DNA of 64,000 nt from NCBI GenBank assembly GCA_029490685.1, contig CM055959.1, positions 99,977,733-100,041,732 on the forward strand, given 5' to 3'. Position 1 is the stretch's first letter, and each line of letters starts with the position of its first letter. Position numbers and translations under genes: made by a program. The notes beneath the pieces are model-generated. The model was not told where the DNA came from. It saw nothing but the letters and a program-made list of their open reading frames with translations, and searched no databases. Source of the stretch: Schizonepeta tenuifolia (Eukaryota > Streptophyta > Magnoliopsida > Lamiales > Lamiaceae). Positions 1-11,539 of the stretch are shown one piece after another.

Positions 1-183
1 GGAAGCACTATTGGATATAAGAGACTTCATAGATTGGAAATGGGAGTTGTGCATGGATTTAGTGTTAGAATCAAGATTGTGAAAGCAAAGGGATCTCCTT
101 TCATCTCTTCTATTGGGCTACATTTTGATCCCTTTTGGAACTCTAAAGGGGAAATTACTAAAAAAGGCTCCACTATTAATTGA
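1..183 (+). CDS. alpha-L-fucosidase-like protein, C-terminal end (cut by window edge)
   Basis: An open frame runs from base 1 to a TGA at 181-183 and gives the last 60 residues of a protein whose start lies outside the window. It contains GYKRLHRL, then a hydrophobic strand with RIKIVKAKGSPFISSIGL, then HFDPFW. From memory, this resembles the C-terminal beta-sandwich end of plant GH29 alpha-L-fucosidases (GYKRL ... KA+ PLIS +GL+ DPF). Those secreted enzymes remove fucose from cell-wall glycans. The catalytic domain is not visible, so activity cannot be judged. The tail after DPFW is about 12 residues longer than the family end I remember. No splice site is needed to reach the stop. The assignment rests on a short stretch and is a recognition call, not an alignment. 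Confidence 0.6.
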   Translation, partial: GSTIGYKRLHRLEMGVVHGFSVRIKIVKAKGSPFISSIGLHFDPFWNSKGEITKKGSTIN

Positions 184-583
184 TTTGCACTTTTGAAATG
201 TGCATGAATTTAATGCTTATTATTTAGTGTTTATGCTCATACCAATGTAAAATGTTACTATCAGTAGTTATATGTATCGAACATTCCAAACCCTTTTGGA
301 AATTTCAATAGTTTGTGCCATAAGTCCAATATATTTTTTCCACATTTTTTTTTTTAATATTTGGGCCCATTTACATTTTTTCTTCTTTTTGGTACTTTCA
401 CACATGCTTAAAACATGTCTATGTCCCATATACAGAAAATCAAAATGAAACTTTTCAACATATATAACAAAAAGCTATTGGACAAGAGCATATTTCTCAA
501 GTTCTTATACATATAGAAAAGGGCAAAAATCTTTACCCCGTCCCAGTGCAAGAGCCTGAACTCTGAATTATCGAGAAAAGTGC
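184..583. other. intergenic, AT-rich 3' flank
   Basis: This is AT-rich sequence between two convergent genes. It presumably holds both 3' UTRs: the fucosidase-like gene reads in from the left and the P450 reads in from the right. No ORF, repeat or RNA gene was seen. Confidence 0.5.
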
Positions 584-3097
584 TCAAACCGCGTGCTCCT
601 CTTGGTGCCTACTCCTCGAAGCAGCAATCAGAGGGAGTCCACCCTCGATCTGAAGTGTAAGCATCGGTCGATAATTCACAGCTCGAGATTCATCTGCCAA
701 TTTAAACGAGAAGGCACTGAGCAACACCGATGCAAAAACTTTCATCTGTCTGTAAGCAAACTCTTTCCCTAAACAGATTCTTGGCCCTGCCTGCATGTAT
801 GTATGCACACATTATATTTTAAAGGATTAAACGCGTAGTTCATATAATCATTTAAATACTCGATCATATGTATTGTTGATTCAATCTATCATCAAAAGTA
901 AAGGCTCCCTTACTTGAAAAGCTGTGAACTTAAACGCGCTTTCTTGCTTGAAAACTCCGTTATGATCAATCCATCTCTCCGGCCTAAACTCCTCTGCATC
1001 ATCACCCCATAAAGATTTCATCCTCCCCATAGTGTAAGGTACGTATGAAACCAGATTCCCTTTCTTCACACTGAATCCATCGGGGAAAGTATCATCTGCA
1101 AAACACATCTTCCCATCCTAATACACACAAGAAAACGAATTAAATATCTATATATAGTTATAGGGATGAGTTCCTGTAAAAAAAACATCCCTAATGTAAG
1201 AGCTAGGAACTAATCTGAACTATTGATCTTTCCATAATCTACATTTGTCATAATGAAGCATTGTGCTTCTTAATATAGACAATGATTTTTTTATGTGATG
1301 CTTTATATGACAAATATAGATCACGGAAAGATCAATGGTTCAGATTCGTTCCTATAGTAGAAGATTACGGCTGGAACAGCAGGATAGAGTCTGAGAGTCT
1401 CGGTGAGAGCAGCGTGGAGAAACTGCATCTTGTCGAGTGCTTCTTCTGTGATACTCTGAGCTATGTCGTCAATGGTTGAATGCTGGTTTAGATTAGCTGC
1501 GACACACACTTCTTCGACAACCTTTTTTTGTACTTGTGGGTGTTTGCACATCATGTAGAAAAACCATGAAAGAGTGCTAGCTGTTGTGTCCTTCCCAGCA
1601 ATTATGAAGCTCAAGATTATGTCCTTGAGGTACTTCGGGACCGTCTCGTTCATTTCAAGAAACCTCGACAGAATGTCGCCTTTACTATCCTATCATCGAC
1701 ATATACTTCCATATCATCATACAAGAATGCGTAAATCAAATCAAAGAGACAAGACAGTTGATGAATTTGGACTTATGTATAAATACTTACTTGGGAATCT
1801 TGTTTTGGTTGTGAGATTTGAGCGGTTTTGGCTTCAATAACTTTGTAAACGAATCCATCAACGACTTTCATGCATTTCTTGAGTGTGGCTTCGGATCCGA
1901 CGTTGAAGAACTTCTTGATCGGCCAGGTTATGTCTACGTACCGAAGAGTTGTCATTTCACTTGCCTCGTCGAATGCCTTTGAAAAGAGCTCCCCTTCGTC
2001 TGCGCCACGCATGCTCTCTAGATCAACGCCGAGCACCACCTTGAAGACAGAGTCTAATGCAGATTTCATGAACAAATCCTGCAAAATAAATATCCCACAT
2101 TTGAATTGGTTGGTTTGGTTCGGTTATGAAGGAAAAGTCTTATGTGAGACGGTCTCCATATCCCGACTCAAGCTGGGAAATTTTGGTGACGATGATGCCC
2201 CACACGTGGGGCCCACGTCCTGTTTGGACAATATCGTCTGTGTAATTTTATTTGATTTTGAACAACACTACCATATATAGGTTGTGGTGTTGTGAAATAT
2301 GGTGATATTGTTCGTATCTAATAAAAGTAAACACAAACGATATTGTCCAAAATTATACCCAAACAATTTTTTATTTTTCAATTAAATAATATTTAATTAG
2401 TCCTAATCAATAGTGGCTGAACTAACTCTATTTAGAGCTTAATAACATTTAATTGTAATTAATTAATTATAATTGCGATTAGTAAATCTTAGTTACCCAT
2501 GATTTCTCTAATCACTCTTAATTACCCTCTAATTACGACAAACGTACCATGTAATATTTAATTAGTCCTAATCAATAGTAGCTGAACTAGCTTAATAACT
2601 TATAATTATAATTAATTAATTAATTATAATTATGATTAGTAAATCTTAGTTACCCATAATTACCTCTAATCACTCTTATTAATTACCCTCTAATTACAAT
2701 AAACGTATTATGCAGTCGGACGTACGCAAAGTTTTGCCAATTTTTTTGTTCTTATATAATAACCTAAACCGAATTACTACGTAAAAGCTCTTATCACTAA
2801 ACCAAATCGTAGAAAAATTAATTCCTCAAAATCGAAATCTAGAAGAAAGCTTAGTTAACTCTAATAAGACCTTAATTGGAATTAATTCATTCTACTTGTC
2901 ATTGATAAATCTTAATTACGTACAATAATCATTTCATTACCTCTAGTTTACTCTTAATAATTATCGAATGACAGCAAACCGTACCGTGCGGTTGGACATA
3001 TACAAATTTAACATCATCAAACTTATTATTTCGCGTAAATTAATTATTATCAGTAAAAAAAATTCTCATCACCAAACTAAAAATTGCAGAAAGCTTA

Positions 3098-3148
<51 letters not shown>

Positions 3149-3843
3149 ACAGGCTACATACACTACACCAAACGCAGAGTAACAAAAGCATCATCACCTG
3201 AATTACTATGATCTGATTCGACGTCGCAGCTGCAGAGATTATAGTCGCAAGCTTCGCAGCATTAGTTTTGAAGACGCCGCTGCTGAATTCTCTGAGGTTT
3301 CTGGTCGAGAATTCGTAGCTCGACATCTTCCGTTGATGCCGCCACCTCTCGCCGTCGACGGTGAAGATTCCATCTCCGAGCAGATCTTCCAAAATATCGT
3401 GGTGGTACGATCCCTGCAAAATTCCGATTCTCAATTACTTCCATAAAAACACAAAATCAACTAATAATTTCTGAAATTGATCGATTTATCCAGAAATTGA
3501 ACCGTATATGTACCTTGCCGTAGTTGGCGAAATTTGTTTTGAGGAAGTACTCGACGTTAGCGGGATCGGAGGTGTAGATTTCGACATTGTCGAGGTATAG
3601 AATTCGGAAAGTGGTGTTTTTCTGAGAGAGAAGGGTTAGGTAATCGTACAGTCGCCGGAAATTGTAGAGCAGGTGGAATATTGTGCCGCCGATTGGGTGA
3701 TACTTCTTCTTCTTCTTCTCTTCTGTTTTTGCTGATTTTCCGAATTTTTTGAATATATAGGCTACTACTAGAATTGCAGCTAAAGTTGCAAGTAGAATGA
3801 AGTAATTTGGTGTATTCATATTCAAGGCAATCTTTTTGGTCAT
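584..3843 (-). CDS. cytochrome P450, CYP704-like (fatty-acid hydroxylase clan)
   Basis: Six exons on the minus strand join in frame: 3843-3514, 3413-3198, 2078-1791, 1689-1369, 1117-914 and 790-584. They give about 521 residues, normal for a plant microsomal P450. A hydrophobic N-terminal anchor (residues about 14-33) is followed by a basic stretch. The I-helix motif AGKDTT, the K-helix ETLR, a PERW motif and the haem-binding loop FQAGPRICLG, split across the last two exons, are all present, so the enzyme looks intact. The segment DGIFTVDGERWRHQRK and the exon layout resemble the CYP704 family of clan 86, whose characterised members hydroxylate fatty acids. The substrate here is inferred only. 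The ATG at 3843 is the first in-frame one; ATG at about 3813 (MNTPNY) is an alternative. Intron 2 (2079-3197) is swollen by repeats. Confidence 0.9.
2387..2715. repeat. 165-bp tandem duplication inside P450 intron 2
   Basis: Two head-to-tail copies begin at 2387 and 2552 with the same TAATATTTAATTAGTCCTAA start. Each runs through CTTAGTTACCCAT to a TACCCTCTAATTAC end. A more diverged third copy seems to follow at about 2870-3000. Similar AT-rich wording recurs at 12640-12800, so this may be a dispersed repeat rather than a purely local duplication. Confidence 0.7.
3097..3150. repeat. compound (CT)n(CA)n microsatellite
   Basis: About 27 bases of CT repeat pass directly into about 26 bases of CA repeat. 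The tract lies in P450 intron 2, about 50 bases beyond the exon 2 donor on the minus strand. Confidence 0.95.
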
Positions 3844-3934
3844 CGCCACCGATGCATAGTTATTAATAGGTGGAAAAATACAAGTCGATTCCTCTATTTC
3901 TCGTCGTGTTTCATTTTTATTTCATTAGTTGAAT

Positions 3935-4445
3935 TTTTTAATCTCTATTCGCATTTCATTCTCTACTTCATCCATTGATTGAACGATATGTAGCATCGAC
4001 TGGGGTTTATTTCACCCAAATAAGATATATAATTATATCCAAATCGCTAAATGTCAATCCGATAAATGAAATTGATGATGAAACACCATAGTCTGAATTG
4101 CAACAACTAAGACCAAATCATTTTGATTATTGAAAAAAAAAATTGTCTTATTTTTCTCAAGTTGGATTTCCTATCCTAATTTCGTATTTTCATTCTCTAC
4201 TTCTTTCATTAATTGAACGATATGTGATATTGACTAGGATTTAGTCCACCCAAATAACAATTCAGATCTTTTACTCCTTATGGTATTTCATCATCTATTT
4301 CATTCGTCGGATTTTGACATTTAGCGATTTAGATATAATTATATACCCAATTTGGATATAATAAACCTTAGTCAATGTCGCATGTCGTTCAACCAATGAA
4401 CGGAGTAGAGAATGAAATACGAAATGGGAATAGGAAATCCAATTT
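3935..4445. repeat. inverted-repeat (fold-back/MITE) cluster upstream of the P450
   Basis: Three related arms are visible. Arms starting near 3945 and 4190 both contain CATTCTCTAC, then TTGAACGATATG, then TTTAGTCCACCCAAATAA-like sequence. The arm at 4280-4445 is the reverse complement. The outer ends of the inner pair match as TTGGATTTCCTAT near 4164 and its complement near 4445. This reads as a MITE of about 280 bp (roughly 4162-4445) next to a partial direct copy. It begins about 90 bases upstream of the P450 start codon. No clean target duplication was found. Confidence 0.65.
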
Positions 4446-5029
4446 GTAGTTGTTGAGCTCGTCACATCATCAAATTTCGGTGACACGTCAGTTTGTTTTA
4501 GTCGGAATCCGATCTCGTGGAAAATTGCAAAAAAATTGATTACTTTATACTTATGCATCAAATTTCATAATTTATATGGTAAAAGTTTATAGCAAATAAA
4601 TCCTTATGTTTATTATTAACGGTTAAAGAATCAATTGAAATTTTATCAAAATAAATTTGAAATTGAATTTAGATATAATGAATCCTAATGATAAAAGTTA
4701 AACTAAAGTACGCGAAATTGAAATCGAAGGGAAAAAATGAAAGTTGATCAAAAATTATGGTATAACACCCTAGTTAGTGCAAGTCGGAAGGGAAGAAATG
4801 ACTTCTTTTAATTAAGAAAGTAAGATAAAAATCAGTTGAAACGATGTTGATTTACTAACAAGTTCATAAGGAAAATAAATTAAATATAATTAATAGTCGA
4901 ATTTCTCATTACCATTTTCTCGCAGCAAAACTACAAGTATAACGGACAACTTCCTTTAAAAAAAGAGATGGTCTTCTGTGATATCGGTCTCTTACTAGAC
5001 ACCACGTTGACACGGTTAAACTCGGGTCA

Positions 5030-5350
5030 AATCCGTTGACCTTTTTTTTTCAAATTATTTTTTAATTCACCTTCGGCTCCGATTTTACAGCTCCGCCTTC
5101 GTTTCGATTACTAATATAAGGATAATCGTCGGGCAACAATTTGGATTTTTTCGGCTCGCTCCGAGATCTTCGGCTCCTCTCGCTCGAATCTTAACCAAAG
5201 AAAAAGCGGCAAACAAAAAAACGAAGAGGCAAAAAAAAGGAAAGGAAAAAAATCTGAAATTAAAAAAAATAGAAAATTAATAAAAAATTGGAAAAAAAAT
5301 TAAAAAAATAAGGGTGCGTGGGGTGCATGCGCGCGTGTGCCCCACGCACC
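5030..5350. repeat. dispersed repeat, copy 1 (GAGCGAGCCGAA core)
   Basis: The core includes TTACTAATATAAGGATAATC, a TTTTTCGGCTCGCTCCGAG block and a CGCTCGAATCTT block. A run of AAAAACGAAGAGGC follows, and then a GC-rich inverted repeat around 5311-5352 (GGTGCGTGGG-like arms). The same core occurs at 11605-11800 and, inverted, at 53210-53370. No terminal structure that would name a superfamily is clear. Confidence 0.6.
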
Positions 5351-5449
5351 GGTCTCTAGAAGAAACCAAATTTGGTAATTTGCAAGTGGAGTTGGCGAGT
5401 ATTATGGGATGTGACATAATTAGAAGAAAATAGTGTCTATAATTATTTA

Positions 5450-5639
5450 GGGTAATGATATTCGGCCACATTGTGGCCAGCAACATATGTAAAAAAAAAA
5501 AGTTCACTATAAAAATGGAAATAATTGTATTTTCCCCTTAGAAATTATGCTTCCCAATTAAAGTATATTTTCATTTTCAAAATCTATCTTATCATTTTTA
5601 GTTTGTGATCGGCTACAGTGTGGCCGAATATCATTACCC
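5450..5639. mobile_element. MITE with palindromic ends, family A, copy 1 (190 bp)
   Basis: Terminal inverted repeats begin GGGTAATGATATTCGGCCAC at both ends. Just inside, the left end carries the palindrome GGCCACATTGTGGCC. An ATTTA flanks each side (5445-5449 and 5640-5644), consistent with a 5-bp target duplication, though the flanks are AT-rich. The interior is A/T-rich and has no ORF. Two further family members lie at 47192 and 63873. Confidence 0.8.
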
Positions 5640-6538
5640 ATTTATTTATCCACACTATATGCTATAAATAATATCTCCACATTGTTGACTCAATACCAAG
5701 TCCTCCCTCGCTGGTCCTTGTCCCTTTTAAATTTTCTTACCGTAATAAATTGCTCAACTCGCAACATTTGTTGTCATCATATGTAAAATAGTAAATTAGT
5801 TGTCGGGTAGTAATTCGATAGTGTAATAATACTAAAAGATAATGAATTCTTGTCAAAAATAGTAGACTAAGAAAATAGTCTTTCATATTGGGTACGTGTT
5901 AATGACGAATCAACCAAGAAAAATGGATAAAGTGGCATTGATAAACAAGAAGATCAAGACTATTGATTGTATTCTTTTTTTCCGTTGACGAAGAAAAAGT
6001 AGTGAAATTTATTATTTAAATTTCCCACTACTAAATTAACAAGCTTAAAAGTCGATCAAGATTTTTTTTAATTCAACAATCAAGATCTGAAAAACTAGAG
6101 ATTTAAATTTTGACGAGCTTGGATTGGTTGAAGGATGAAAGTTACATATGATTAATCTACTGAAAAAGATTAATTAATAATATTCTCGAGTCTCAAAAGT
6201 GTCATGATCTACAAAAAAACATGTAACAATCAAATTAGACATTAGCTTTCTCCCGTTATGATTTCTTTAAATGAAATTGATCGTTAAAGGACAATATTTC
6301 CTTGCTAGTACAAGTGAAAAGCAAGACATAACTATACTACTAATCGAATAGAAAAATACAAATTGAAAAAAAAAAAAAAAAAAAAAAAAAGCAATTTCTC
6401 TCTTCATAAATACCAAAAAACAAAATCCCTCAACAATAATAAAAAAAATTATATAATACCAAAAATCATGTGCCACTAGCATGCTTATATTGCTCTCACT
6501 CAACCAGTAACAAGTTCTGGAAGAGAAATGCAGATGCA
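5640..6538. other. AT-rich intergenic stretch with 25-nt poly(A)
   Basis: No coding signal was seen. A pure A run of about 25 bases sits at 6366-6390. The last part probably holds the 3' UTR of the helicase gene, which ends at 6539 on the minus strand. Confidence 0.5.
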
Positions 6539-9500
6539 TCACCATCTGCGGTTGTTATTTCCACGACCTCTTCCACCACCACCACCACCGCCACCGCCAC
6601 CTCCGCCTCCACCACCATAACCTCTAGAGTATCTATCATTCCGCCTATCCGGAAATCCCCCTCTCCCGCCTCTTCCAGCCGGGAACCTACCTTCTCTTCT
6701 ATCCAAGAAACCACCGCCACCACCACCACCACCACCACGCCCTCCGCCTCCAGATCTTCCCCCTCCTCTTGCCTGCTCTCTTTCTTGCAAACGCGGCAAT
6801 GACTTCACCACCTCTAGGCTCACCCCAGAGAGATTTTTCTGCCCTGCAATCCCATGATGCAGCTTAATAATGAGCATTTATAATTATCTTACAAGATTTT
6901 AATATTGGTACTTGCTAATGCTAAAGCCTTTTACTGCGCCGATCTTCGATTTACAGCAGTAATTAATAGAAAATAATTCACAGTATAAACTAACCAGCAA
7001 TAAACTGGTCCAGATCTTCAGTAGCCACATCAAACACTGCACCCTTCCCATCAGCTGTTAAAGAAAGACCCCTGATTGATTCAACTTTCTCTTCTGGTAA
7101 AAATCTCCGTAAAACACCATAGACAAAGCTGAAACATCGTGATTAATATTAATGTTGAGAAAATTCAAACGTACAAACTATAATGTTGATGCAGAAAGCT
7201 CAACAGACATCTCCACACAGGGAAATCACTATATGTCTCGTGAAGCTTACCGTTCCACCAAGAATGCGCATGCGCTCTAACCTACTTAGCAATTCGAATG
7301 ACAGATTGAAGAATTTAGCAAGGTGAAGAAGAGTCGAGAGAAAAGAGGTCATGTATATAGCTGATCAAATTCTTAGTTATCAAATTCGGATTTATCTACA
7401 TGTAACAGAACCATTAATATTACGACAGATTCATATCCACATGACAGAATCATCAGGCAGTAATGCAAACATTACTAGTAGTAGCAAAATCAGTTTTAAG
7501 CACATACGAAGGTGTGTAAATGGGCCGTCCACATTCAAGGAGAATGGTAACATAGTTTTCCATTGAAGTGAGGAGTGATCGACTCTTGATTTCAGTATAA
7601 CCCTGCATAAGAGGAAGCCTTCTGTAAATATTAAAATAACTTGATTATCAACTAACTGATGTAAAATAAGGACGTACAGCAATTTTGGCCAGTGCCTTTG
7701 CAAGCAGTTCGGCTGGAGACAGAACAGACAACTTCACTAGCTCTTCAGCAGCAGCCTTAAATACAGGTATGACTCTACATGTTTTTTAGTATAATAGCAA
7801 TATCTTTGGTTATTTGCGCTATAAACACTCCCTTCAAAATTGCACATAAAAGATAATACCTATCGGATATCTCAGATAATTTCGCAGCAGCTTCTGCACC
7901 AGCAATTTTAGCAATATCTGCTGGCTGTGGAGCTGACATATGTTCGAATTTCACCCCGGATTCTCTTTCTATCTTTGAAAAGTTTGACTTCCTTGGATCA
8001 TAAAGCATTACGGCAATGCCAGTTTTCCCTGAATAGAGCATCATTACATTTTCAATATTGGGCAAGTTATATAAAGTTCAATTGCAGAGGACAAATATTA
8101 GGAAATCACCTGCTCTCCCCGTTCTGCCAGAGCGATGAATATATGCCTCTACATCACGAGGTGGTTCACACTAGAGCATAAAAATGCAATTCAGTCAACA
8201 TGTCAGGGCAGAAAGCAACATAATATGAGTGGCAGAAAGTAGTAAGTCTGTATGTGCTTCAAGAGAAATGGAGGGAAAGAATACCTGAATAATCAGCTGG
8301 ACATCATCAATATCTAACCCACGAGCCGCTACATTTGTAGCCACGAGTGTTGAAAATTTTCCGGATCTGAAACCAGAAAGTGTGACCTGAAAGTACCACC
8401 CAAGATATATTTAAGACATTGTTTTTACGGTATCTCAGTGAAGATTCTTGCTATCAATTAAGATTTATTTTAGGGAAGTTGTAAAAGATTTAAACTAAGA
8501 ATGATATTGCATTTCAACTGTCAGGTAAAATAAGAAGCAATAGCAGCACCACCACAAACTCAAGTGATGAAGCCTAAAATATCAATGCACCCGAAGCACA
8601 AAAAATCATGCTATATGTTAACATCTGCTGACGAGACCAAAAATGATTCTACCTTTCCCAAAATGCAACGACAGATGACATAACAAACCAGGAAAAGCTT
8701 CTACCTCACGTGTAGCCTGCTGTATATCCCCATGCAAAGCACGTGCTCCAGGTAGTAATCCAGCTAGTGTGGAAGCAGAATCCTTTGTCTCCGTAAAAAT
8801 AATAGTGCGGCCTCCACTAAAACACCACAATGGAGGATTAGAGAGAGAGTGTTGCTGATGAAATAAAAGAATTTGAAAATATTTAAAAAATGTAGTAGGA
8901 TGTTAATAGGCGAACCAACCTACTATAGCAGCGAATAATATCAGGAATAATTTGGGATCTGGCAGAACTGGAGCAAGGAAGAACGATATGTCTCACGTTG
9001 GTGCTAGCCTTCATCTTCTCATTTCCAACAAGGTCAGTAGTTTTCTTATCTTGTTTTAGAAACTTTGCTGCAATCTGGCATCAGAGAGTACTTATTATGC
9101 TCAACAAAAAGTAAGTTAGAAAAGAGTTGCAGCTAAGAAGAGATATACTATCATAAAAGAATAGTAGAGATGTAAAATTTCAATGGGAGTAAAAGACATA
9201 CATGCTTCACCCATTCTGGTAAAGTAGCACTAAAAAGAAGTGTTTGGACTCTATTTGCATCCTCTACCTTGCCTTCAAATCAATAACAGAAATATGGTCA
9301 TGATAAGTGAAAGAGAACTAAACAACATCATACTAACAAAATCACAAACTAAGCATAAATGAAGACATGCTCCTACAAACATAAGCCAAAAAAAAATAAC
9401 TGTAATGTTGCATCAACAACTGAAGACTAGTGCGATAAAATTTAATGCACGGACAACTTCATCATATATTCATTTGTGACATACCTAGGATAAGTTCAAC

Positions 9501-10993
9501 GTCTTCAACAAAACCCATCCTCAGCATTTCATCAGCCTCGTCAAGTACTCGGAACTTTAATGCACTGAAGTCAATATTTCCTCTGTCCATGTGATCCTGA
9601 ACATCGAGATTAGAAGCTCCATAGTTTGACACATGATTCTCAGTGGAATCAAATAACAAATAGCATATATAAAATAATGCATGTGCCATTTTCAACCTTA
9701 ATAGCTACTCAGAAAAAACCAACCTTAATGCGACCAGGAGTACCAACAACGATGTCTATGCCTCTTTTCAATTGAACCTGTTGTGGCTGGTATGGCGAAC
9801 CCCCATACAGACAACAACATTTCAACCCTAATGCTCCACCGTATATCTCAAAGTCCGAGAACACCTGTGGCCATGTACGAGAAAGAAGTGACAGACTCGA
9901 AAAATTAGGACATTTAAAATTGTGAAGGAGAAACATTCGAGAAAATAAGAGGAATCTTGAAACAATCTACTCTAATGGGTGCATATACCTGAGTTGCCAG
10001 TTCTCTAGTGGGTAAAAGCACAAGAACACTCGGTGCCCTTCCATATCCAGTCTTTCTCGATGCTTTTGCAGGCCCATTCGTCAAGGATTCCAATATAGGC
10101 AACATAAAAGCCAACGTTTTACCCTGATATGATTCAACAAGCAGGTTAGATATATCAGAACATTCCAAATTCTGGTGAAGGAATTAATTAAAGCAACACA
10201 GTCACCAAAACACTCAGATAATCGAGGATTCCTAATGTTCTCAATCACTTTCTGATCCTACAGTTGAAAACAACAAAAGAATTCTTGAGACTTGGTTGAT
10301 CAGACCCTTCAGCATTCATCAACAGCTTATATATACTCCGTGTTAACGACAAATAATACATCCACATTCTTCCATGTTAATGAAATCAAACAACGAACTG
10401 AATCTACGACAACAGCTGCTGAGTGGCGTCAGCAATTCGATGGCAACACAGTCTGTCCCCTACATTTCGACAATGAAAGCCTATCCGCATTCAGATTGAT
10501 CCAACTTCCACCATTTTTACATTTCTGCAACTATAATGTTCAATCCGTAAACAGGACTACCATCCTATCACCAAACTGAGGAAGCTCAAACTGCAAACCC
10601 TCAATTTCGCAAACAATCATAAGAAATCCACAACAACAAATCAAATCCTTAGAAGTAAACAAATCCCCAATTTCCCCACAGATGAACACACAGACATTCA
10701 GAGCACATCAAAATCACGATCCAAAAGTAAAAATTGCAGATATGATCATCGAAATCTAAAATTGCTCTTACCTGACCAGTGCGCGCCCTACCGACCAAAT
10801 CAGAACCATCGAAAATGGTGTTGAACGTCATGGCCTGAATAGGGAAGAGCGACTCGATCCCCTTCTCCTTCAGCGTCTCCCTCAACGCCTTCGAAATCCG
10901 GAACTTCGTCAGCGCATTAGGATCCTCCTCGTCCTCGTTATTGTTCTCGAATCCCATCTTCTTCTTCTCAATTGAATCTATGGGATCGCCCAT
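6539..10993 (-). CDS. DEAD-box ATP-dependent RNA helicase, RH7/Gu-type with GUCT domain
   Basis: Fourteen exons join in frame: 10993-10772, 10123-9989, 9864-9724, 9596-9485, 9272-9202, 9074-8920, 8816-8705, 8386-8285, 8170-8110, 8028-7860, 7774-7678, 7602-7508, 7128-6995 and 6843-6539. The product is 636 residues. Helicase motifs appear in order: Q motif (LFPIQ), ARTGQGKT, PTRELA, TPGR, DEAD, SAT, ATNVAARGLDI and HRSGRTGRAG. All catalytic residues are present. A GUCT-type domain follows, with SLLTSMENYVT and FVYGVLRRFLP, then a C-terminal tail rich in RGG and poly-glycine that ends NNRRW. The best match from memory is plant RH7 (PRH75), a nucleolar helicase for rRNA processing and RNA folding. 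RH3 (chloroplast) and RH9/53 (mitochondrial) are related, but no clear transit peptide is visible here. The long lysine-rich N-terminus of RH7 is absent; only about 50 residues precede the Q motif. Confidence 0.92.
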
Positions 10994-11060
10994 CTCCGCA
11001 CTGCATCGATTCCTCTCCTCCTCTTCATCATCATGACTCGATCTCCAAAACCTTTCGCTT

Positions 11061-11063
<3 letters not shown>

Positions 11064-11113
<50 letters not shown>
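11064..11113. repeat. (CT)25 microsatellite in the helicase leader/promoter
   Basis: This perfect CT tract starts about 70 bases upstream of the helicase start codon. On the transcribed minus strand it reads as GA repeats, probably in the 5' leader or core promoter. A second CT tract lies 190 bases further upstream. Confidence 0.95.
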
Positions 11114-11116
<3 letters not shown>

Positions 11117-11299
11117 CTAATTTTTGGGAGGCCACCTGGATTGTAATAAAATGGTGAGGTAGTTTTTTTTTTTTTTTTGGGTTGGACTTTTTCTCAGTGT
11201 TGATCATTCCTCTCGACGGAGTTAGAGTCATCCAAAATTTCCGGAGCTTTAGCCTTGTCCATTTTCTTCTTCCTTTCAGAGGATTCAGATTCTCTTGCC

Positions 11300-11302
<3 letters not shown>

Positions 11303-11344
<42 letters not shown>
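11303..11344. repeat. (CT)21 microsatellite
   Basis: This is the second long perfect CT tract upstream of the helicase gene. It is separated from the first by unique sequence that contains an 18-nt T run. Confidence 0.95.
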
Positions 11345-11348
<4 letters not shown>

Positions 11349-11539
11349 CAGCGAGCGAGCAGAGAAGGAAGAGGCGGGAAAGTGTTTTGACTTACGGCGC
11401 TTTTATAGCCTTTATTTATTTAAGAAGCGGAGAGATTTCGGCCGTAGGATTGAGATGCGTGCGCTACCTGCCGTTAGATGCCGTTATACTACCATTAATA
11501 AATAATAGAGGCACACTTGTGTGCGATCTTTTGCAGCTG

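Noticed and set aside
6470..6802. Ser/Thr-rich plus-strand ORF
   Set aside because: It is the antisense of the helicase glycine/RGG tail, generated by GGT/ACC repeats.
11031..11231. RERERE-repeat ORF upstream of the helicase
   Set aside because: It is produced by the CT microsatellite read on the minus strand and is not in frame with the helicase start.
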